From Gimesia chilikensis (lineage in GTDB: Bacteria > Planctomycetota > Planctomycetia > Planctomycetales > Planctomycetaceae): DNA of 64,000 nt. Where the stretch lies: contig NZ_CP036266.1 of assembly GCF_007744075.1 (NCBI RefSeq), positions 1,389,001 through 1,453,000 on the forward strand, read 5' to 3'. The notes under the pieces are model-generated. The model did not search any database. It saw only the letters and a program-made list of their open reading frames with translations, and was not told where the DNA came from. Below, piece by piece: positions 10,237-17,115 of the stretch. The first letter of the stretch is position 1. Every line of letters starts with the position of its first letter. Made by a program: the position numbers and the translations under genes.

Positions 10237-12513
10237 ATGAGTAGAAAAGGCAACGAAGCACGTTCGGTATCGCTGTTTCCCTTTCTGGCGGTACTCATCT
10301 GTGCGATGGGAGCATTGATCTTCCTGCTGGTTGTCACCACGCGCCGAATTCGACACCAGGCGGTCCTGCAGGTACAGCAGGTGGTGATTGAAGAAACCGT
10401 GGAAGATGATCTCTTTCCACCGATTCTGTTTGGAGCAGAAGAAGCAGAACCGGTGCAGGCTCCTCCCGTGGTGATGATACCTGAGCCCGAGGTCAAAGAG
10501 CCGGAACCAGAACCTGAGCCAAAAATCATCAATCTGGCAGCCGATAAAGAGGCTCGCTTGAGAGCGCTGCAGTTACAGAAGGCGAAAAAACTGGCTGCAC
10601 TAAAAGATCAGAATCTGATGCTGGTTCGCCTGAAGAACGAATTGAGTCAGTCCGAAAGTCAGCTCAATGAAACGCAAAAACAGTTTCAGTCACTGCAGTC
10701 AAAAGACAAAGAACTCGACCAGAACCTGGCTAAGCTGAAAGAGCAGAAGGCGCGTGTGGCAGAAATGCTGCAGGAAGAGCTGAATTCACTGGCAAAGAAA
10801 AAACAGTCACAAAAATCGGCTCGCAGTAAATATTCAATCGTTCCATATGACGGAAGAACCGGTACAGCCAAACGCCCCATTCTGATTGAATGTACGGATG
10901 AAGGGCTGACCTTCCAGCCCGAAGGCATCACTTTGACTCCGGACGATCTGCAGGACTTCACGCCGGGGCACAATCCACTACTCTCGGGAACTCAGGCACT
11001 GTTTCGCTACTGGAGTGGTAAAGATCGGAATTCAGGTCAGGAACCTTATGTTCTGATTCTGGTTCGTCCCAGTGGTAGCGTCGGTTACTATGTGGCCCGT
11101 AAGCTGCTGGGTAACCTGGATCTGGACTCTGGATACGAATTGATTGATGCTGACTGGGAACTGGCATTGCCCAAACAGGACCCAGTTGCGAAAGAGGTCT
11201 GCCAGGATGCGATCGATCGTGTGTTGAGTGGACGCAGGCAACTGGTCTCCCAGTTGAATCAAAAACAGACTGCCAGTCCCCAGGAGCGTCGACTGCAGTT
11301 TGATGCTCGTACCGGAATGGTCCGTGTAATCGAACCGGAAGAAGGACTGGGAACCGGTCAGGGAACCGAAAAATCAGCCGTGGGGGGGGCGGGGTCGGGA
11401 GATGGTAAATCACATTTCAGTGATGTTCTGACACCGCGACAGCAAATGGCGCGCGCCGAGTATCTCCGTAAAGTCGCCAACCAGCCAAACATCGTCTACA
11501 AAGAAGGCTTTGATGATGGAGACAGTGCACAGGGTGAGCGTGGCACAGGCTCTAAGCTGGAACGTGTCACCGGGAGAGGCACCTCCACCGGGAAAAGAGG
11601 ACTGCCCGGAAGTCTGGAAGGAGCCGAAGTCTACGATCTGGATGAACTTAAACGCGGACCTGGCAGTGGTTTTGGCGAAGATGGTGGTTTGAAGCGGGCC
11701 AAGGTTATGGGCCGTGATCAACTGCGGGAAATGGCCGAGCAGCATCTGGTTGAACTGAAAAAATTACAGGGCCAGGGAGCATCGGGAAAACCAGGTCAAT
11801 CCGGAGATCAACGAACACCGGGTGACCAGCAACTGGCAGGCAGCGCGGCCAGTGGTTCGACGAGTTCTGGCCAGAGAGTAATCGAAAATCCGTACCTGAA
11901 AAAACAGGGGAGTCGGGAGGGAACCGCAGAGTCTGGCCAGACAGTCGCCGGACAGCAGGGCATGCGGTCTTCGGAATCGACTCCGGGATCCTCTGCAAAT
12001 CCCTCCTCGTCGAACGCATCTTCCCAATCCAGCAATCCATTCCAGAGTTCTGCATCCGGTTCCTCGGCAGCAGGAGCGGGGAACGCGAATTCAGTTTCGC
12101 TGAGCCGCAGTCGCTCAGCACAGGCTGAGAGCGAATCCTCAATAAACCGTCAATGGGGCCCGCCTCAGTCCCGTTCAGGTATTGGATTTGAAAGGGAAAT
12201 CAGTATTCAGATCGGTTCAGATCGCATCATTGTCGGAGATGAAAAACAGCTGCAACTCGATCCGGGCATGTCACCGCAACGCCTACAGGCGTCGCTGTTC
12301 GCAGTCATGGATCAGTACGTGCAATCCTGGGGACCTGCTCCTAAAGGTTTCTACTGGGTGCCTTCACTGCAGTTTACAATCAGTCCTGGTGGGAACCAGT
12401 ACTACGAACGGATAAAATCATCCGCCCAGAAAATGGGACTTGAGACCGAGGCACAGTATACGCTCGAGCCTTTACCGGCTGGTCCTGCTGCCTCAACGGG
12501 AAAGGAGCAGTAA
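10237..12513 (+). CDS. ExbD/MotB-like single-span protein lacking the membrane Asp, with long linker
   Basis: A 758-residue bitopic protein. A short cytoplasmic N-terminus leads into one span, SLFPFLAVLICAMGALIFLL, then a Pro/Glu-rich stretch (PEPEVKEPEPEPEP), a Lys/Gln coiled coil (about residues 105-190), and a globular region with VRPSGSVGYYVARKLL. A Ser/Gly/Gln-rich linker follows (about 514-647), and the final domain ends ISPGGNQYYERIKSSAQKMG. Aligned on the ExbD motif PLIDV, this span reads PFLAV, so Ala18 replaces the proton-binding Asp. The neighbouring gene product keeps Asp at that site. Both soluble regions resemble the ExbD/TolR periplasmic fold by pattern only. Middle gene of the trio; its TAA is followed after one base by the next ATG. 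Confidence 0.8.
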   Translation: MSRKGNEARSVSLFPFLAVLICAMGALIFLLVVTTRRIRHQAVLQVQQVVIEETVEDDLFPPILFGAEEAEPVQAPPVVMIPEPEVKEPEPEPEPKIINLAADKEARLRALQLQKAKKLAALKDQNLMLVRLKNELSQSESQLNETQKQFQSLQSKDKELDQNLAKLKEQKARVAEMLQEELNSLAKKKQSQKSARSKYSIVPYDGRTGTAKRPILIECTDEGLTFQPEGITLTPDDLQDFTPGHNPLLSGTQALFRYWSGKDRNSGQEPYVLILVRPSGSVGYYVARKLLGNLDLDSGYELIDADWELALPKQDPVAKEVCQDAIDRVLSGRRQLVSQLNQKQTASPQERRLQFDARTGMVRVIEPEEGLGTGQGTEKSAVGGAGSGDGKSHFSDVLTPRQQMARAEYLRKVANQPNIVYKEGFDDGDSAQGERGTGSKLERVTGRGTSTGKRGLPGSLEGAEVYDLDELKRGPGSGFGEDGGLKRAKVMGRDQLREMAEQHLVELKKLQGQGASGKPGQSGDQRTPGDQQLAGSAASGSTSSGQRVIENPYLKKQGSREGTAESGQTVAGQQGMRSSESTPGSSANPSSSNASSQSSNPFQSSASGSSAAGAGNANSVSLSRSRSAQAESESSINRQWGPPQSRSGIGFEREISIQIGSDRIIVGDEKQLQLDPGMSPQRLQASLFAVMDQYVQSWGPAPKGFYWVPSLQFTISPGGNQYYERIKSSAQKMGLETEAQYTLEPLPAGPAASTGKEQ

Positions 12514-12514
12514 T

Positions 12515-13663
12515 ATGAGCCGCCGCACACCTCAGGGAGAAGCCGGATTTGGTTCAGATTCCTTTCTGGATATCGTCGCGAACATTGTCGGGATTCTGAT
12601 TATTCTGATCGTGATCGCTGGCGTCCGGATGAGCCAGGCACCGGTAACCATCGCGAATACCGAAGTCAAACCACCTGCAGCGCCTACTGTGATTGATGCC
12701 GATCTCGATGCCTTTCCTCCAGAGTTGGAAGCACCTCCTCTGCCTGCCCCCGTGGTGATATTGCCGGATCCGGAACCGGAAAAGCTGGTGCCGAAAGAAC
12801 CGAAGATCATCTATCAACACCCCTCCGCAGAATTGCTGGCACAACTTGAAGCAGCGGAAGCCGAACTCTCTCGCCTGGATCGTGTTATGCAGGAACGGTC
12901 ATCGGGAGCTCAGGATCTGCAGTCACGTAAGCAGGCCGTTCGAGGTCAGGTCCAGTCGATGTTGTCCGAGATCAATCACAAGAGCAGTCGACTGGAACAG
13001 GAGTATCGACAGTTGCTTAGTCTCGTCGATGAAACGAAGGCGGCACGTCAGCAACTGGAGCACGTGGTCGCCAAAGCACGCGAAGTCTCTGAACCACGTG
13101 AGCAGGTGAAAGAGCTGAAGCACCGCCTCACTCCCGTCAGTCAGCTGGTGACGGATAAGGAATGGCACTTCCTGCTTTCAGAAAACCGCGTTTCTTATGT
13201 GCCCATCAATGAACTGCTGCTGGAGTTGAAACACGAGGTCATGAAGCGAGGCAGCTGGCTGGCCAAGTACCGTGAGCATCATGGCAAAGTCGGGCCCGTC
13301 CAGGGATACACCATGAATTATGTTGTCGAGCGACAACCCCTTTCTGCGCTGGACCAGTTACGGACCGGTGGCACGGGCGGATTTCGAGTCGGGGTCACCA
13401 AGTGGGAGATCGGTCGCAGCGATGATGTATCCGGCGAAGTTCAAGAGACTGCATTACGGCCTCAATCACAGTTCTCCCGGGCGTTGACTGAAATCGGGAC
13501 CGGTTCGACGGTTACCTTCTGGGTTTACCCGGACAGCTTCGAACTCTATCGAGAGCTGCAGAAATATGCCCATTCACTCGGATACCAGGTAGCGGGCAGG
13601 CCGCTGCCTTTTGGGGTACCCATTGCGGGGTCACCTGCCGGAACTCGCTCTGCAGGACAGTAA
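12515..13663 (+). CDS. ExbD/MotB-like single-span protein with conserved membrane Asp
   Basis: A 382-residue bitopic protein starting at ATG 12515, behind AAAGGAG and one base after the previous stop, which suggests translational coupling. The single span SDSFLDIVANIVGILIILIV has Asp19 where ExbD, TolR and MotB carry the protonatable aspartate. A Pro-rich segment (PPLPAPVVILPDPEPEK), a coiled coil of about 90 residues and a C-terminal domain follow; the domain ends VYPDSFELYRELQKYAHSLG, similar in pattern to the C-terminus of the preceding protein and to ExbD. With the TolQ-like protein and the Asp-less partner it should make a stator with a heterodimeric plug. Convergent with the thioredoxin-TPR gene, gap 7 bp. 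An in-frame TTG at 12440 is a less likely start. Confidence 0.82.
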   Translation: MSRRTPQGEAGFGSDSFLDIVANIVGILIILIVIAGVRMSQAPVTIANTEVKPPAAPTVIDADLDAFPPELEAPPLPAPVVILPDPEPEKLVPKEPKIIYQHPSAELLAQLEAAEAELSRLDRVMQERSSGAQDLQSRKQAVRGQVQSMLSEINHKSSRLEQEYRQLLSLVDETKAARQQLEHVVAKAREVSEPREQVKELKHRLTPVSQLVTDKEWHFLLSENRVSYVPINELLLELKHEVMKRGSWLAKYREHHGKVGPVQGYTMNYVVERQPLSALDQLRTGGTGGFRVGVTKWEIGRSDDVSGEVQETALRPQSQFSRALTEIGTGSTVTFWVYPDSFELYRELQKYAHSLGYQVAGRPLPFGVPIAGSPAGTRSAGQ

Positions 13664-13670
13664 GCCACAT

Positions 13671-14534
13671 TTAATAGAGCAGAGTCGCCAGCTTGCGACG
13701 GTACGCGCTGGTCAGGGCTGACTGTGGCCCCAGCAGATCGAAGATTCGCAACATTGTGGCTTTGGCTTCTACGCCTGCTCCCGCTTTATCTTCCGCGATG
13801 ATCGCCAGACAGATTTCCAGGGCTTCTTCATGTTTGTTGGAAATCGCCAGGGCGTCTGCTAAGGCGATTTTGAGGTCAGCATTATCGGGATCTGCCTCCA
13901 ATGCTTTACGAGCCTCTTCCACCCCACCCGCTTCATCCGCGGCTGCCTGAAGTTCGAGCTGCGATTTAATCTGCTCTGCTTCGGGCTCTAGAAACCCACG
14001 AGCTTCCAGTTCTTCAATGATCTGGCCGCATTCATCGAAGCGGGACAACTTTACCAGCACAGCTGCCAGTCGCAGTTTGATGGTATCGTTTTTCGGATCG
14101 AGTTCTGCTGCTTCACGGTACTTGCCTTCCGCGGCCGCTGGATCGGTCTCTTCGAGGATCTGACCTTCCTGCAGCAACATATCAATGGGAGAAGGCACCA
14201 GTTGCGTTACCCATTCCCTCAGCGACTCTTCGGGCAGGATCCCCTGGAAATGATCGACGGGCTGCCCGTTCAGGAAGGCGACCACAGTCGGAATCGATTG
14301 CACGCGGAATGCGGCCGCCAGTCCCTGTTGTTCGTCGATATTGATTTTCGCCAACTGGACTTTGCCCTGGAATTCGTTGATCACGTTTTCCAGCATAGGA
14401 GCCAGCTGCTGACACGGACCGCACCAGGGAGCCCAGAAATCGATGATGATCGGCATCTGTTGTGACTTCTGCAGGACTTCGGTTTCGAAGTTCTCTTCGG
14501 TGACATCAATGATCCAGGGTGCATTGGCTGACAT
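13671..14534 (-). CDS. Thioredoxin-TPR protein (CnoX/YbbN-like)
   Basis: A 287-residue cytoplasmic protein. The N-terminal thioredoxin fold contains WAPWCGPC and the cis-Pro segment SIPTVVAFLNG. About 170 residues of tetratricopeptide-like helices follow (LEETDPAAAEGKYREAAELDP and later copies). This is the architecture of YbbN/CnoX, a chlorine-activated holdase that works with GroEL and DnaK in E. coli. Unlike E. coli CnoX, which has SQHS, this copy keeps the redox-active CGPC, so it may also be a reductase. ATG 14534 follows AAGGAAAC; the longer frame to TTG 14588 is less likely. It is the last gene of a probable leftward operon after the CitG-like and QueD-like genes. Confidence 0.9.
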   Translation of the reverse strand: MSANAPWIIDVTEENFETEVLQKSQQMPIIIDFWAPWCGPCQQLAPMLENVINEFQGKVQLAKINIDEQQGLAAAFRVQSIPTVVAFLNGQPVDHFQGILPEESLREWVTQLVPSPIDMLLQEGQILEETDPAAAEGKYREAAELDPKNDTIKLRLAAVLVKLSRFDECGQIIEELEARGFLEPEAEQIKSQLELQAAADEAGGVEEARKALEADPDNADLKIALADALAISNKHEEALEICLAIIAEDKAGAGVEAKATMLRIFDLLGPQSALTSAYRRKLATLLY

Positions 14535-14588
14535 GATATGTTTCCTTATCTGAGACTCCCAGGAGGGGAAACTCTGTTGGTTTGACAA

Positions 14589-15095
14589 TCAGTTCCGGGT
14601 GACAGGGAGTTCGCAGATTGCCCACTGCCCGAAATTTTCTTCTACTTCAATCTGGACCGATTCAATCTGGCTTGCAGCGTCTGATCCTATCACAGTCATC
14701 AGCTGCTGGCCAATCCAGTGCGCGATTAATTCAGCCGTTGTATTGGCAACCGGCAGCAGGATACAGTCCTCACGCGGGAAAACCCAGCGCCGTTCTTCGA
14801 ACGTGGCTTCGACTTCATTCTGATCTTCCCTGACTTTAATTTTATCGTGCTGCGTGGGAAGCAGAACACGGTGATCGAGCGCATCGACCGTTTTCTGCAA
14901 CTGATCACGAAGTGCAATGAAATCGAAGACGTAACCGTTTTCGTCTAGAGGCCCGGTCAGCTCAGCAGCGACACGCCAGTTGTGACCGTGCAGACGCTCA
15001 CAGATATTGCCGTTGAATGTGATAAAGTGTGCCGCACTGAAGACGAGGTGGTCTTTGGTGACGCGAACTTTGTATCGGGGGACGCTATCCTTCAT
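14589..15095 (-). CDS. 6-pyruvoyl-tetrahydropterin synthase / QueD family protein
   Basis: A 168-residue T-fold enzyme. Zinc ligands are visible as His23 (FSAAHF) and His36/His38 in CERLHGHNW, with Cys32 as the catalytic cysteine of the C-x3-HGH motif shared by PTPS and QueD. VFDFIALR and the later ALDHRVLL and ANTTAELIA segments are also typical. QueD makes 6-carboxytetrahydropterin for queuosine; PTPS relatives act in other pterin pathways. No queC, queE or queF is nearby. Instead the start overlaps the end of a CitG-like gene by 11 bases, which favours a linked role, possibly methanopterin-type cofactor synthesis (hypothesis). Family assignment is firm, exact reaction is not. Confidence 0.88.
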   Translation of the reverse strand: MKDSVPRYKVRVTKDHLVFSAAHFITFNGNICERLHGHNWRVAAELTGPLDENGYVFDFIALRDQLQKTVDALDHRVLLPTQHDKIKVREDQNEVEATFEERRWVFPREDCILLPVANTTAELIAHWIGQQLMTVIGSDAASQIESVQIEVEENFGQWAICELPVTRN

Positions 15096-15990
15096 AAATT
15101 AACGAGCTCAATTCTGCTTGAAAAGGTGGAGGGACTTTTTTTCTGATTGTAGCCGGAGCAGGGGGCTTGATGAAACCGTCCCGCAGGGCAACAAACAGGG
15201 CCGCGACGATTAAATCGGCTGTCGTTCCCGGATTCCTGCGATTTCCCGTTTCGCGCAACCAGCGGTCAAGTCCCTGCAAACTGCTCTCAAAGTCTTCTGC
15301 CTGTAAGGTCTCGCGAGCTCGCCGGGCTGCTTCTTCTGCTTCAGCCCTGCCACATTTACGGGCGATCAATGTGTCCGGACAGGCAGCCATCAGCATGAGC
15401 TGCAGACGAATGACGGCAGTTTCCCAGTCTGAGGATTGATTCCAGAAATCCTGTAGTGCGGGGACCGCTGTCTGGAGGGTGATCTCAAATCCGCTGGCAT
15501 ATTCTCGCGCGACGGCATCCCGCTCAGCTGCCAGGGCCATGACTTCGCGCAGTGTGCCCGTTGGTTCGTCTAAGATATCCTGCGTTTCTGTCTCTCCCAG
15601 GCCACCCGGACAGGCCACTCTGATTGCCTCGTAAACCAGTCGCGCGTCAGCGACACTCAATCCCTCCAGGACCGATTCAATTCCCGCAGAGATGGTCAGC
15701 TCATTCGGTATGGCCAGCAACGGGGCCAGTAACAGGACCATGCCCAGGTTGGAGTTGCTGGCAGAGACATCTCGGGTTGCTGTGATGCAATTCAAGATGG
15801 TTTCACCTATCCTGCCTGGCTCTGACTGTGGGAGCAGGGGGGCAATCGCCCGTGCAGAACGGAGGAAATCAACGTACATCAGATCAGGAAACGAGACGCC
15901 AGGATGAACATTTCCCGGTTTGCGTGCGGTCGCTTCGAGCAGGCAGGCCAGATAGCACCAGTTTTCGAGTTGTGCTTTATTTTGACTCAT
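15085..15990 (-). CDS. CitG/MdcB-family (triphosphoribosyl-dephospho-CoA synthase-like) protein
   Basis: A 301-residue protein from ATG 15990 (TTG 16032 gives 14 more residues). Family signatures are EATARKPGNVHPG near the N-terminus, SNSNLGMVLLLAPL, CPDTLIARKCGRAEAEE and NPGTTADLIVAALF. CitG and MdcB make the prosthetic-group precursor of citrate lyase or malonate decarboxylase, but no lyase or decarboxylase subunit is present here. In methylotrophs and planctomycetes, relatives are, as I recall, found with tetrahydromethanopterin genes, so a role in that cofactor is more plausible; this is a hypothesis. First gene of the leftward operon, overlapping the QueD-like gene by 11 bases. Confidence 0.82.
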   Translation of the reverse strand: MSQNKAQLENWCYLACLLEATARKPGNVHPGVSFPDLMYVDFLRSARAIAPLLPQSEPGRIGETILNCITATRDVSASNSNLGMVLLLAPLLAIPNELTISAGIESVLEGLSVADARLVYEAIRVACPGGLGETETQDILDEPTGTLREVMALAAERDAVAREYASGFEITLQTAVPALQDFWNQSSDWETAVIRLQLMLMAACPDTLIARKCGRAEAEEAARRARETLQAEDFESSLQGLDRWLRETGNRRNPGTTADLIVAALFVALRDGFIKPPAPATIRKKVPPPFQAELSSLIYEG

Positions 15991-16080
15991 ATACGCTGGT
16001 TTGATTGATGGTCGGTGAAAATCTGCGTACAACAGTAAGTAAAGACTGTTAAGAATATTGCGGGGGAATTCACTCCGAGG

Positions 16081-16111
16081 TCAATTCTGCAGGATCTATC
16101 CTGAGAATTGA
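16081..16111. promoter_or_regulatory. 31-bp imperfect palindrome between divergent genes
   Basis: Left arm TCAATTCTGCAGGAT and right arm ATCCTGAGAATTGA pair over 14 bp with one bulged G, around a central CT. It lies 43 bp upstream of the DapA-family ATG and 90 bp upstream of the CitG-like ATG, suiting an operator serving one or both promoters, or a hairpin in the DapA-family leader. There is no T-tract, so it is not a terminator. Confidence 0.5.
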
Positions 16112-16154
16112 AGTCTCTGACAACTTGAACCGAACAGGTAACAGGAATTGTTTT

Positions 16155-17087
16155 ATGAGCCCATCGATTGAGCGTCAACAGCTGCAAACCGTGCATATTG
16201 TCCCACTGACCGCCTTCGATCAGCAGGATCGGATCAACGTCGAGATGCAGTCAGCACACACGACGAAACTGTATGAGGCAGGCATGCGTGTTTATCTTCC
16301 CGGGGCAGGGACCAGTGAATTTCACAGTCTGCTGCCAGAGGAAATCGTGCAGCTGGTGAAGATCACTCGCGAAGTTACCGGTCCGGAAACCCTGATTTTT
16401 GCACCCATCGGTTACCAGGTAAATGCAGCGAAGCAACTGGCGGTTGACTGTCTGGAGGCAGGGGCCACCGGCATCATGTTCATGCCGTTTGCGCATCCTT
16501 ACATGAGTGATCGCGGGGCGGAAGAATATTACCGTGCAGTGATGGACGCTGCCGACTGTCCTACCTTGTTCTATAAGAAAGCGGCGATTCCCAGTGACGA
16601 GCTGCTGCTGGAGCTGGCCTCGGACGAGCGGGCCGTGGGGGTCAAGTATTCGGTGAATCAGATGCATCAGTTCCGGACCACGGTCAGCGCCGATACGGAA
16701 GGCATGGAATGGGTCTGCGGTTCTGCAGAGCGGTTTGCCCCTTATTACATGCTGGCTGGTTCAGGTGGATTTACCAGCGGGGCCGGGAATGTCTGTCCGC
16801 ATCTGTCGCTGGCGATGCACGCGGCGTTTCTCTCGGGCGACTATGCCGAGGGAATGCGAATTCAGCAACAGATCCTGCCGATCGAAGATTATCGGGCACG
16901 CTGCGGGGACAGCTTCAACATCAGTATGTTGAAGTATGCCATTACTCTGACCGGAGCAGACTTCGGACCTCCGCGGCCACCTCAGCGGACACTGACCAGC
17001 GAACAGGAGGCAGAGATTCGTCAGCTGATGGAGCCGGTTCTGGCTGCGGAAGCTGAGTTGGCGCAACAAAAAAGCCCCGTTTCGTAA
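16155..17087 (+). CDS. DapA/NAL-family class I aldolase or dehydratase
   Basis: A 310-residue TIM-barrel enzyme of the dihydrodipicolinate synthase family. The entry loop PGAGTSEFHSL corresponds to the G-TGE segment, the Tyr region appears as CPTLFYKKAAIP, and the Schiff-base lysine is in AVGVKYSVN. GGFTSGAGNV matches the C-terminal substrate loop. Because the first motif is GTSEF and not the DapA GTTGE, I favour a sugar-acid dehydratase or aldolase over lysine biosynthesis, but the substrate cannot be read. ATG 16155 follows ACAGGAATTG; a start at 16125 is less likely. Divergent from the CitG-like gene, with a palindrome between. Its TAA lies inside the loop of its own terminator. Confidence 0.85.
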   Translation: MSPSIERQQLQTVHIVPLTAFDQQDRINVEMQSAHTTKLYEAGMRVYLPGAGTSEFHSLLPEEIVQLVKITREVTGPETLIFAPIGYQVNAAKQLAVDCLEAGATGIMFMPFAHPYMSDRGAEEYYRAVMDAADCPTLFYKKAAIPSDELLLELASDERAVGVKYSVNQMHQFRTTVSADTEGMEWVCGSAERFAPYYMLAGSGGFTSGAGNVCPHLSLAMHAAFLSGDYAEGMRIQQQILPIEDYRARCGDSFNISMLKYAITLTGADFGPPRPPQRTLTSEQEAEIRQLMEPVLAAEAELAQQKSPVS

Positions 17088-17100
17088 AACGGGGCTTTTC
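17069..17100. terminator. Bidirectional terminator overlapping a stop codon
   Basis: AAAAGCCCCGTTT and AAAACGGGGCTTTT form a GC-rich stem with flanking A/T runs on both sides, so it reads as an intrinsic terminator in either direction. The TAA of the DapA-family gene (17085-17087) lies in the loop, and the convergent fusA gene ends at 17116. Confidence 0.9.
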
Positions 17101-17115
17101 GTTTGATTCTCAGAA

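Noticed and set aside
8676..13663. Zorya-like anti-phage system (ZorA/ZorB resemble TolQ/MotB proteins)
   Set aside because: No ZorC, ZorD helicase or ZorE nuclease gene is near, neither partner shows an OmpA-like peptidoglycan-binding motif, and the surroundings are housekeeping genes.
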